Positions 42,601-53,457 of a DNA stretch of 64,000 bases are shown here, in pieces. Source of the stretch: Galeruca laticollis (lineage: Eukaryota > Arthropoda > Insecta > Coleoptera > Chrysomelidae); the NCBI GenBank assembly GCA_963921935.1, contig OY998180.1:195527044-195591043 (forward strand), given 5' to 3'. Made by a program: the position numbers and the translations under genes. Below the pieces are notes generated by a model, which was given only the letters and a program-made list of their open reading frames with translations, was not told the origin of the DNA and made no database searches. Positions within the stretch are counted from its first letter, which is position 1. Every line of letters starts with the position of its first letter.

Positions 42601-45334
42601 ATAATATTTCTACATTGATAAAAAGCGCACAGATGGATGAACTGGATAAAGTTTCTCACGTATTGCTTACACTCGCAGCAGAATATGATGGTATTATAAC
42701 ACCTTTAGAGACTTTAAAATAATAAAAATTTAACATATTAGCATTTGTGAAAACTAGACTGTTGGATCATGAGGTGAAGCTTAAAGCAGGAGATGGCGCC
42801 AGTACTAAAGTAACCAAAGTATTGCAAGTTACCAGTTTTAAATAGTAGCAACAACATCCCTTTAAATCAAGTTACAAGTTCAAGAAAAATGATTTCAAAA
42901 ATAAATTTAAACAACAAACCCTCAATACTTCAAGTCAAACTCGCCCACGCACACTGCAAACAGATGATAACCGTTTTGCTTTTGTGATGAGAACTAACCA
43001 AGTAAATCTTAATTGTATTAAAAGTGATATACACTTTATTTTGGACTGATGTGCAACTGACCATGTTGTAAACAGAGATGATGTGTTTATCAAGCCATGA
43101 TCTAACAAGCATTGGTGTAGCTAAAAGTGGAACATCTGTTATTGCTACTAAACAAGGAGAAATTGCCCTCACAACAAATCTGGGAGTGAGTGGTTATCTA
43201 GAAAATGTCCTGTTTTGTCCCTAGATCCCTTACAATCTGCTGTCGGTGTATCGTATGCAACAAAGTGGAATGATCATCCTTTTTTATTCAAATGGCGTAA
43301 AGTTTAAAATGGACTAAAAAATTATTTAATCACATAAGCCCTTAAATAATCTCCTAAATATAATTTTTGAGATACATTATTTAATTACCATATTTGGCAC
43401 AAACGTCTTCGCCATATTAGTAGAGAAAAATTTGAAAAATTAAATCAATTTGCAATGGTAGATCTTTTTCTGATTAAAAATATTAAACCCATCCAAGAAA
43501 CAATATGTGAAGCTTGTATTTATGGTAAACAAACGGAATTACCATTTGCTAAATCAAAATTGAAAACTCATATTGATAACAATTAATAACAAGCAATATT
43601 TTCTAACTTTTATTGATGAGTAATACTCATTAGACTGTTATCTATTCATTAGCCTATAAATCAGAAGTATTGAGAGCATTTGTGCACAGAAAGGTATCAA
43701 GTACCACTTAACAGTTCCTCGGACTCCATAGCATAACAGAAAATACAAGAAGCATGATTAGACGTGAAAATCTAAATAAATCTTTTTGGAAGAAGTAGTA
43801 CAAACCGCAACATATTTAATTAATATAACTCCTACCAAAGCACTTAAACTAGCAAAAATATCCTATGAGCTCTGGCATAACAAAAAGCCAAAATTAACTC
43901 ACTTACGGATTTTTGGCGCAACTGTTTACGTGCATGATAAATTCAGAAAATCGAAATTTGATGAAAAATTCTTTAGGAATTTTAGAATTTTAATTGAATC
44001 CGAACCAAATGACTATAAAATTCGCAATGTAGGAATTCAAAATTTCTTAGTAGACAATACTTTTAATAAATCAAACGACAACTCACGGCATTTAACAAAA
44101 TCAGTATCGTGTCCCACCTAATAGCTCCACTTCAAAACCAAATAATAATTTAGTGGAAACTGGCACCAAAACTAGTAGCTTCGAAATTTCGTTGGAACAT
44201 TAATTAGTAAAATCAGTTGATAACCAACCAGATGTGACAAAAGCTGATACAGGATTTGACTCCCAAGCAGGTAAAACCATAAATAATGAGAAATTTTTAA
44301 ATGAACCCCAAAATTCTGAAATTAGACATAGTGAAAGGATTAAACAACTTCCAATCCCTTGTTACAATGTTGATATATACGATCATATCATATATTTTTT
44401 ACATGAACATGAAACATATGGCGAGATAAAAACAAGGGATGATCAAAACCAGTGAGAGCTTGCCATAAAGGAAGAAATTAATTCTATGTTAGAAAATAAA
44501 ACTTGGTCAATAATGAAAAGGGGATTGCAAATGGCTATTTACAATTAAAAATTATAAAAACGGTAACCCTATAAGATATAAAGCGCGACTTGTAGCAAGA
44601 CGATTTAATCAAAAGTATTTACTTGCCTATGACGAAACTTTTGCACTGTTGTTTAGCAACAGCATTTACATTTTTACTAGTATTTTCAAATAATTATAAT
44701 TTGTTAGTGCATCAAATGGATGTCAAAACGTATATGAAAATACCCGAAGGAGTTCAAGCTAAAAATGATGAAGTTTGGAAATCACATAAATCATTATATG
44801 GCTTAAAACAATCCTCAAGGTGTTAGTTTGGGAGGTTTCAAAAATTCTTTAGTTGACCGCTGTTTTTATTTATTAAATAATGGAAGTGTTAATAAATATA
44901 TTTATTTGGTGTTATATGTTGATAGTCTTTTGATTGCAACTTAGAATAACACCACAAAGACAAATTTAAAAAATATATTTAAGGACCACAATTAATATAG
45001 TCGATCTAAATAACGCTAAATTATTTTTAGGAATAAGTATTCGAAGATCGGAAACCTCAATTTCGTTAGACCAAAGTGTTCTTTCAAACTTTAATATGAG
45101 TGAATCCAAACCTGTTAATAATCCTATTCTAACAATATTAAATTATGCTGCGTTAAACTCCGACATCTATTATGATGCACCCTGTAGAAATTTAATTGGG
45201 TGTATGATGTATGGGATGCTATGCACATATCCAGATTTATGTATATCAATAAACATATTGAGCCATTATCAAAGTGAAAATAATATAGAACTTTGGAAAT
45301 CATTAAAAAGGATTTTACGATATATTCAAGGTTC
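42601..45334 (+). pseudogene. Ty1/copia retrotransposon: gag, protease, integrase, RT (decayed)
   Basis: Order as in copia: gag remnants (MDELDKVSHVLLTLAAEYDG at 42634, KTRLLDHEVKLKAG), then protease (FILD*CATDHVVN, ~43038-43073), where the catalytic DSG has become D-stop-C. The GAG-pre-integrase block follows (WHKRLRHISREKFEKL, CEACIYGKQTELPFAKSK). Integrase is mostly lost, but ATYLINITPTKAL...SYELWHNKKPKLTHLRIFGA (43786 on) remains. RT is represented by YDETFALL, HQMDVKTYMKIPEGVQ, SLYGLKQSSRCW and YVDSLLIAT (the catalytic YVDD is altered to YVDS). RNase H-side sequence YDAPCRNLIGCMMYGMLC, then LSHYQSENNIELW and KRILRYIQG, runs to the hAT-2 insertion at 45335. No 5' LTR is present. This is the host of the deepest nest. 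Confidence 0.88.
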
Positions 45335-45717
45335 CAAGATTCAAAATATTATTGAGGATGCAAGACCAGTATTCGAATATTTAAAAAAAAGGTATTCGTG
45401 TTCCGGATTCGCTCAAGAAATCCTGAAGGATTCGTATTCGAATCACCAATACTAGGATCGAATCCTTTTAGTGTGTACCACGCCGGGTGACATTCTTCTT
45501 CATGCTTTGACTTGCCGGGAAATGTAAATTTGTAAACTAAAACAGTCTGACTGAAGATTCTGTGTGAATGTTGAATTTGGAACTCGAACCTTTTAAAGAG
45601 ACTGAGCTCTTATTTTTAGAGTATTATTATATGGCAATGGAACCTTTACCACATACATTGGATTTTCTTCGAGCAGAAGATGCGAACAACTCATTTTTTG
45701 GTTTCTTATTACCTATA

Positions 45718-48300
45718 CTCCGTTTTTAAAAGGCATGGAGTAATAAATCACTCATTTTGGCCGGAACCATCGGCGTACCACATTTAGTCATTTAAAAAAA
45801 GTTAAGGCGTCTAAAATTATCTCATTTCCGAAAATAACCGTTTTGTAATATTATTTGAAATGAAATTTCAAATTATCAATAATATAATAAACTGTGGATT
45901 ATATCACTGACATCAATTTTCCAGAAAATTTATTATTATGTATAAAAGGGCGTAGACGAATCCTTCCACTAAGCTCCAGGTAGTTATAATCCTACATACA
46001 ATAAATAATAAAATAAATGTTAATAACAATTTTATACAAATGCATATATACATATATCCAAGCCAACCCCATTTGCCGATTATTTCACCCAATTAGCAGG
46101 TAATTGAAGAAACTTGACAAACAGGTAGCTCAAAAATGGTTTTATTATTCTAAGGAAATGCCCCCATAATACAATGTACTTACTAGAACTTTTCAACTAT
46201 AAAAGTAGCGGAAAGGTTGAATATTTTCAATTTACAGTTCATCTGTTCTGGAGAAACTGCTGTGTTGATTGATTTCCCCATTATTGCTGTTATTATTTTT
46301 TACCGTTATTGTTAACTGGTGTTTATTTTTCTTCATCTATACAAGTTCTCTTCTCATCACACGAGACAAACACCTAACTACACCTTCCAATTATATAGTG
46401 TTCCAACCAAATTCGAGCAGATATGGAAGATTTATCACCATCTAAGCGACCTAAAGTTGGCTCATTGTCGCTGAACGAAAAAAATCTGATATTAAATTGC
46501 TATTCCTCGTTGAAGAACGAAGAAATTAGAAGAAAAATCATGAATTTGACAGGAAGTGTTGATGAAACTGTGGATATTACTGCAACAATGATGGGTGTTT
46601 CAAAAACAACAATTTATAATTTAATGAAGGAGAAAAAAAAATGGAAACATCACAGCCCCAGCAAAGTCCCCAGGTCGACCCAAACTTGAAATGGATGACG
46701 ACTTGAAGAATGGAATAAGGCGTAAGGTGCATGCTTTTTTCTTTAGAAAAGAGATCCCAACTCTCTCCAAAATTATGGCTTCGGTTCAAGAAGATTCAGA
46801 TTTTCCGAAAATGTCTCGAAGTACATTATGGAAAATTTTGAAGGAACTTGGATTTGAATATAAAAAAAATTATCGGAACGCAATGTTGATTGATACACAC
46901 GACGTTATCATTTGGAGGAGGAGTTATTTGCGCAATATTCGGAAAGCAAAACTAGATCAAAAACGAATTTATTATTTGGATGAGACTTGGTTAAATGAAG
47001 GTCATACGTTATCAATGTTTTGTCAAGACACGAATGTCAAAAGTCGGAGGCAGGCAGCTCTTGAAGGGTGGTCAACAGGCCTCAATCCACCAGCAGGAAA
47101 AGGACGTCGACTCATCATTACTCATATCGGAAGTGCCGAAGGTTTTGTTAAAGGTGAATTGTTGTGCTTTGAGTCGAAGCAAACCGGAGATTATCATTAA
47201 GATATGGATGCAGACGTTTTCGAAGAATATTTCTCACAAATGTTAGATCTAATTCCAATGGGCTCAGTCATTGTTATGGATAACGTAAGTTATCACTTCA
47301 GGTTAGTGGAGAAATTACCTTCAACTGCATGGCGTAAACAAGATATCCACGATTGGCTAACCTCGAAAAATATTGAATGCCCAGATAACCCGCTGAAAAA
47401 TGAGCTCTTGCAACTGGCCAATTCACATAAACACAAATATAGTAGATACGTTGTAGATCAAATGGCATCAGCGCGTGGTATAACGGTGCTGAGGCTTTCT
47501 CCTTATCACTGTCAACTCAATCCCATAGAATTAATATGGGCCCAAGTGAAAGGGGAAGTTTCAAGAAAGAATACGACATTCAAAATGAGTGACGTAAAAG
47601 TTTTATTTGAAGACGCGTTAGGTAACGTAACCAAAGAAAACTGGAAGAAATGTGTTGAAGACGTGATACAAGAAGAACTAAATATGTGGAAAATGGATCA
47701 TATAAGTGAACACATGATTGAACCATTTATAATCAATGTTAATAATGGAAGCTCAACAGAATCGTCTGATTCTGATATATAGACTAGTTTTTGTGTTAGT
47801 TATTACTATTATTTGTTAGACTTTTTTTTATAAATATTACATTAATTCGTACTTTATTCCTGCATTTTTCTTTTTTCCTCTCCTATTGTAAACGGTATAT
47901 TAGTAGTAAAGTTGATACCTACTGCAAAAAAATTTGCTACTTTTTATATAATATTTTATGTTTATTGTTTATTCATAGGAACACAAAAGAATGTGTTTTT
48001 ATTGAATCGATATTGTGAACTCTTTTGAATAGTTTTCGTAATTATAATTTCATATATTGTGCCTTCATATTCATATACCAAGTTTGTTTTGTCCTGATTG
48101 CACGCCTCTGAGCGACCCTTTCAATACAATAGGCGACCCAACCGAATAAAGAGTTACGGGGTGTGTCTACCTGAAATTCGTAACAAATGAGAAATTTTAG
48201 TACAAAATTAGATAAACTTCGGAGATATTTTATTATACACCCTGTATCGGTTTTGCATACCTAATGAGCTTTTATTACTCCATGCCTTTTAAAAACGGAG
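45718..48300 (+). mobile_element. DD82E transposon A (Sailor-like), TA target duplication
   Basis: A 2583-bp element with a perfect ~30-bp TIR beginning CTCCGTTTTTAAAAGGCATG and flanked by TA (45716-45717, 48301-48302). Removing it restores the hAT reading frame (LLP then IVCYL). Carries one transposase gene, left to right, with ~700 bp of upstream sequence. Confidence 0.9.
46423..47782 (+). pseudogene. DD82E transposase A, two lesions
   Basis: About 450 codons, nearly intact. The N-terminal HTH region is MEDLSPSKRPKVGSLSLNEK to MMGVSKTTIYNLMKEKK. A one-base slip in the A9 run at ~46633-46641 moves to the frame encoding EMDDDLKNGIRRKVHAFFF and RSTLWKILKELGFEYKKN (second HTH). The catalytic core has the first Asp in RIYYLDETWLNEGH and the second in SVIVMDNVSYHFR; the Glu is in YHCQLNPIELIWAQVK. 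Exactly 82 residues separate the second Asp from the Glu. The codon before DMDADVF (47198-47200) is TAA where copy B has Glu. That gives one frameshift and one nonsense change in an otherwise good gene. The C-terminus ends in a Ser/Glu/Asp-rich tail. The residue count matches what I recall as the 'Sailor' DD82E group. Confidence 0.9.
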
Positions 48301-48768
48301 TATAGTCTGTTATCTCTAGAAATTATCTACTCGTACAATATACAAATATGGTGGTGAATATTTGGCCAAAATGTGCCTCAACAGGCTCAGAAAAAGATTT
48401 GGGGACCTATTGTCGCTTAATTGTACAGAAGCTGCAATTGCAGCTGTTTATAATTCCTCAATTTAATTTAGATGGTATAATATCGTAAAGTGGTCGACTT
48501 ATACTAAAGATGATATTAAAAAGCAAATAATAGACGCAGCTAGGGATTTGGATAATATATCAATATATACTGAGAGTGACCTAACAAATTTAGACCAATT
48601 CTTTGATTTTAGTGAATTCGAGATAATAGATTCGAATCACTCGATTCGAATATTTTTATTTTGTAAAAAGGATCCGAACATAGTATCCATAATTTGAATC
48701 ACGTCCCGTGATTCGGATTCCTGATATGAATCTATTATTAGAGGATTCGTCCCAGCTCTGAAAGGTAC

Positions 48769-48937
48769 ACTTGAGTTTAAGTTAACGTACGTAAAAGGAA
48801 ACTATGATGACATAATTGTTGGCTATGTTGATTCAGACTGGGGAAATTGTGAAGATGACAGAAAACGTACATCTGGATATTTATTTAAATTTTTTATAAA
48901 GAATATCTCTTGGAATTCCAAGAAACAAAATACAGTA
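48769..48937 (+). pseudogene. copia RNase H segment
   Basis: Continues the frame interrupted at 45334: TLEFKLTYVKGNYDDIIVGY, VDSDWGNCEDDRKRTSGYLF and NISWNSKKQNTV. This is the copia RNase H region (DSDWAGD...RKSTSGY motif). It is cut by DD82E transposon B at the TA of ACAGTA. Confidence 0.88.
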
Positions 48938-48995
48938 GATGTGGGTAAAGTTGACCCAGCCTTTTTCGAAATTCAAAAAAATAGAAGTTGTGATT

Positions 48996-50590
48996 GGTTT
49001 GTACTACTTGTGCTGCAAAAGATTTTTTCTTTTTTTCAATATTGAAAGGTCTATGGGTTGATGAAAAATTCAAAAATAAGTTAACTAAGCCATTTTAGAA
49101 TTTGTAAAAAAATAAAATAGGGTTGAATTGTGCTAGCTTTGTGGTAGTTGTGCTGCTGGAAAACAATTAGAAAAATTAATCAGAACACCTTGAAAGAAAA
49201 AAGAAGTTGGCCCAACCACCTTGTCATTGGACACAGCCATTTTTTATCGCTAAAATAAAAATTGTGCTAGCATCAGAGGACGCTACTGTCAATACAAAAA
49301 ATTTATAATTTCATAATCATATTATTATAAATTATAAATAGGGAGAAAAAAGTTTACCACCTTCGTACTCGATACAGCAATTTCTTATCGGAAACATAAA
49401 AGTTGTGGTAACATTCCAGGACACTGTGCTGTCAATACAACAAATTATTTTATCGAAATTTGTAATTTAATCGCAGTATTCATGGATGTTATGAGGTGAA
49501 AAAAGTTCATCACTTTCGTACTGGACACAGCAATTTTTATTAGCAAAAATAAAAGTTGTGCTAGCATCCGAGGACACAAGAAAGAATACTCCAAGCGCGG
49601 AATTGATATTTTGTTTAGACATAATTTGAATTCATAATTATTCAGCCCTAAAGTGATAAAAATCTTAGGACAAAAAGCTAATGGGTCACTAAATAGTTGG
49701 AAAGTAAATTCTATAAATAAAAACTATTCTACGACTCCACGTGACCTCGAAGATTGAAATATGTGAATTATAACAATTCAATTAATTGAAATAAATTTCA
49801 AATTGCACGGAATTTTTATCATGCCCGGACAAAATATTGATTGGCAATTTTCATAAGGTAGTGGCAGTAAAATTGCTGTGTCGAGTATGTACGAAGGTGA
49901 TAAACTTTTTGCTCCCTATTTATACTTATATGATTATGAAATTATAAATTTCGATAAAATAATTTGTTGTATTGACAGCACAGTGTCCTCGGATGCTGGC
50001 ACAACTCAGCACAACTTTTATTTTAGCGATAAAAAATTACTGTGTCGAGTACGAAGGTAATCAACTTTTTTTACCCCTATGAAATCCAGTTTAATCATCA
50101 ATTTTGAAAAAATAATTTTTTGTATTGACGGCACAATATTCTAGGATGCTAGCCAACTCAGCACAACTTTTATTTTTGCAATAAAAATTGCTGTGTTAAG
50201 TACGAAAGTGATGAACTGTTTTCTTCTCATAACATACATGATTACTGCGATTAATCTATACATTTCGATAAAATAATTTGTTGTTTTGACAGCACAGTGT
50301 CCTCAGATGGTAGTACAACTCAACACTACTTTTATTTTTGCGATACAAAAATTGCTGAGTCGAATGACAAGGTGGTTGGACCAATTTTTTTTCAAAGTGT
50401 TCTAATTAATTTTTCTAATTGTTTTCCAGCAGCACAAGTACCACAAAGCAAGCACAATTAAACCCTATTTTATTTTTTTTAGAAATTCTAAAACGGCTGA
50501 TCTAACTTTTCTTTGAATTTTTCATCAGCCATATAACTTCCAATATTTAAAAAAAAAGAAAAATCATTTGCAGCACAAGTAGCACAAACC
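48996..50590. mobile_element. Foldback element with ~180-bp tandem units in the arms
   Basis: The outer ends GGTTTGTACTACTTGTGCTG and CAGCACAAGTAGCACAAACC are perfect complements. The left arm (48996-49590) and right arm (49870-50590) each contain two to three diverged repeats of a ~180-bp unit. Landmarks are AGCAATTTTTATTAGCAAAA, AGTTGTGCTAGCATCCGAGG and TACGAAGGTGAT, in opposite orientation in the two arms. The ~280-bp centre is unique. No coding capacity. Confidence 0.8.
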
Positions 50591-51045
50591 TATAGTCTAT
50601 TTCTTAATGTCTGACAGCACAGTAGCCTCATTAAATATTCAAATAGAAAATTATCTCTTACAGAGTGATCCTAAGAATTTTACAAGTAAATACTAAAATT
50701 CTAATGCAAAACAAGTAGGTGTCTGTATTGGTTATCTGTACATCCCTGTTTCAGCTCAAAATACAATATGGTAATAAAACTGAACAATGCCAGCAAAAGG
50801 ATAAACAGTGTGACAGTGGCGGAGATTACGATATTAGTTCATTTTGCTTATGTAATTAGATTCGGTCAACATTACAGTTAAAATAAAATTCATTCGTTTA
50901 GGCCTATTAACAAGTTACATTTTCATTTTTATTAAATTAAATTAATTAAAGAAAATATAGTTTAATTCTCATAATTCAAATTTATTGACAATGAATGAAT
51001 GTGTATTAAGTAAAGTAAACATACCATTTATAGGAAATATAAAAT

Positions 51046-52332
51046 TCAATCTATAGTATCATCCTCTTCGCTGGCCATACAAGAATCATCCGAAGACTCG
51101 TCGAGAGAGATCACTATCGGTGCTATATTTTGTTCTATGAGGTTATCTAAAACCCACATTTTCTCTTCCTCTTTAATTACATGATTCACAGTTCTCTTCA
51201 GTTATTTTTGTCAATGAGTACTTCATGAGTTCACGAACATCTTTCATTTTAAATGTTTCATTATGTCTAGCTACATAACCTATTTTGGCCCATATTAACT
51301 CTATAGCATTTAATTCGCAATGATATGGCGGCAAACGAAGCACTGTTATCCCACGATTCATGGCTATTTCATCAATAAAAAACTTTTTAAATTGTATCTT
51401 GTGATCTGAAGCAACCTTTAAAAGTTCTTTTTTCAACATATCATCTTCAAATGGTATATCTTTTACGATTAACCAGTTTCTAATTATCAGCTTTTCTCCA
51501 AGAGGTAGATGGAAGATTTTCTGTTAATCGCGAATGTTAAGTGGCATTGTCCATAACGATTACAGCATTATTTGGAATTAATTCGACCATTTGTTTAAAA
51601 TACATCTGCAGTCATTTCTTCATGATAGTCTTTGGTTGATGTTGACTGAAACTCCAGTAAACCACCTTCAACGAACCCTTGATTGCATCCAATATGCGTT
51701 ATTATTAGTCGGCGACCTTTACCGATAAGAGTTTTCAGTCCAGTAGATAAACCTTCTATGAAAGCTTGACGACTGTTTTGAATACTTTTGTCCTGCCATA
51801 TTTTTTTCACTGAATGTCCTTCATTGAGCCATGTCTCATCTAGATAATAGATTTGTCTTCCCTCCTGTCTGTATTTTCGGATATCTCGTAAATACTGGCG
51901 TCTCCAACATATTATTTCTTCGTTGTCGATAAGCACTGATTTGCGACTTTGCTTTTCCCAAGTAAAATTTAATTTGTGTAATATTTTCCACAAAGTTTTT
52001 CGCCCTATGTCAGGCAAATTCTCGTCCTCCTTTACCATTCTTAGAATTCTGTCAAGGGTTGGGATCTCTTTTTTAAAATATAATTCATGTAGTTTTCGTC
52101 TTATTGTATTTTGCATCTGTTCATCAAGGTCAAATGGTTTTCTTCCAGTTGAATTTTTAGGTGGAGATATATTTCCATTTTTCCTCTCTCTTAGAAGCCT
52201 GTAAACAGTAGATTCACTAACTCCTGTCATATTGGAACATGTCGAAACTATATTTCTAACAGTAGCAGCCGGCATTTGATGTAAAACAGCATCATGCACA
52301 TTTAACACAGTCTTCGTTTGTAAGCTAATCAC
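51046..52332 (-). pseudogene. DD82E transposase B, decayed
   Basis: Read from 52332 downward: VLHQMPAATVRNIVSTCSNM, TGVSESTVYRLLRERKNG, RKPFDLDEQMQNTIRRKLHE, KTLWKILHKLNFTWEKQ and IYYLDETWLNEGH (first Asp). The frame is lost at TADVF (51595) by a small deletion. The next frame gives YFKQMVELIPNNAVIVMDNA (second Asp), with a stop just after it. MLKKELLKVASDHKIQFKKF and PYHCELNAIELIWAKIGYVA (Glu; Ala replaces Pro) follow to ~51173. Another shift leads to the acidic tail SDDSCMASEEDDTID. It is about half identical to copy A by eye, so this is a different family, and more decayed. Confidence 0.88.
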
Positions 52333-52978
52333 GCTCTTACACTTTACTGGGGTAAAACTTGAAGAAATTTTTCACAACACAGTTAACACTTATGGAACAT
52401 AAGCGACTCTAAGCAAAACAAATTATACAAATTTGGGCGAGACCAAGTTTCACCGTATATACCTGCAAAATTTCTAAGTAGTCATTGGGACAATCCCTAG
52501 TAGGACCTTATTGTAATGTTTCTTGGAAATGTTATTATCAACATTTCGAAAATCAGAAAGTAATTATCTGGAGAATGAATTGATAAATGGTTTGTTAATA
52601 TGTCTCCCAAGAATTGACCTGCTTCAAATTCTCAAGATAATTAATGAAATATTCAGTCAGAATAGTTGCGGTACAAGATTATTTCAAAAATAATTTATTG
52701 TTTCAACTGTATGTACTCTACAAATATATGAAGGTCAGTTAGTTGTTTTGACTAACCGAATTTACATTTATATTACCTTTATATTATCAGATCGGGTATA
52801 AAATTAAATAGTAAATAAATTCCTTAGTGAACTGTGACGCTTATGCTTTACTACCTGACTAGCATCTGTGACCTTTTCGCGTGCTGTCAGTCAATAAGAA
52901 ACAGACTATAGCACAATTCAGCACAACTTTTATTTTTTTGAATTTCGAAAAAGGCAGGGTCAGCTTTATCCACATATA

Positions 52979-53453
52979 CTGAAGCGATATCAACTACAGA
53001 AGCCGAATATGTGACACTTAGTAGATGAGTTAAAGAAGCTATTTAGATTAAATCATTAATTAATAGTATTAATATTGAAATAAATAAGTATTAGTATAGC
53101 CAATAGTCATGTATATCATAAAAGATCAAAACATATAGATATAAAATATCATTTTACAAGAGAACAAATTGAGAAAAACGTGATAATAATAAAATATATT
53201 TCTACAGCTGAAGAATTAGCGGATGACTTGACTAAAGGCCTACCAGCAGTAAAATTCCAAGAAATAAGGAAGAAGTTTGATCTATTATATAAAAACAAAA
53301 ACAACGACAAACGACAAAAAGTCGAAATTCTGTACAGTGACTCACCACCCCCTAGCAGGCAATGTATTATAAGCGGTGTTAGATATATTTTAGCGATATG
53401 TAATTGATTACACAAATAACAATAAAATCCATATATTTTAGTTTTTTCTTATA
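52979..53453 (+). pseudogene. copia RNase H end and probable start of 3' LTR
   Basis: AISTTEAEYVTLSR resumes the RNase H domain (STTEAEY motif). Decayed sequence and HKRSKHIDIKYHFTREQIEK follow, then STAEELADDLTKGLPAVKFQ, the standard copia C-terminus (ADxLTKGL), ending ~53345. TGTTAGATATATTTTAGCG at ~53378 may begin the 3' LTR, which would then be interrupted by the solo LTR at 53458 and continue after 54489. Confidence 0.8.
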
Positions 53454-53457
53454 CTTG

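Larger units (their letters stand above)
45335..48760 (+). mobile_element. hAT-2 internally deleted element, host of DD82E-A
   Basis: About 840 bp without the nested transposon. Flanks CAAGGTTC (45327-45334) and AAAGGTAC (48761-48768) are each one change from CAAGGTAC, the 8-bp target expected from the copia frame (RYIQGTLEFKL). It encodes only the hAT transposase C-terminal part: ETELLFLEYYYMAMEPLPHT, LDFLRAEDANNSFFGFLLP (up to 45713). This continues beyond the nested element as KLSTRTIYKYGGEYLAKMCL, NRLRKRFGDLLSL and CTEAAIAAVYNSSI (to ~48465). Both subterminal regions repeat GATTCGAATC-type motifs. The right end ...GATTCGTCCCAGCTCTG has a normal hAT CAGAGCTGGG terminus; the left end CAAGATTC does not match it well. 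Confidence 0.75.
48938..52976 (-). mobile_element. DD82E transposon B, carrying a foldback in one TIR
   Basis: A 4039-bp element. Left end GATGTGGGTAAAGTTGACCC and right end (complement) TATGTGGATAAAGCTGACCC, with TA at 48936-48937 and 52977-52978. Beyond the first ~55 bp of TIR the left copy is split by the foldback at 48996-50590. Past it the TIR continues (CTATAGTCTATTTCTTAATG, 50589 on), matching the complement of ~52880-52915. The full TIR is thus about 100 bp. The transposase gene is on the minus strand. Confidence 0.85.

Noticed and set aside
45400..48680. TTCGAAT motifs resembling tRNA B boxes
   Set aside because: They are short subterminal repeats of hAT-2; no A box, cloverleaf or anticodon arm can be drawn.
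51923..52204. Plus-strand open frame opposite DD82E transposase B
   Set aside because: It is the antisense shadow of conserved transposase sequence.
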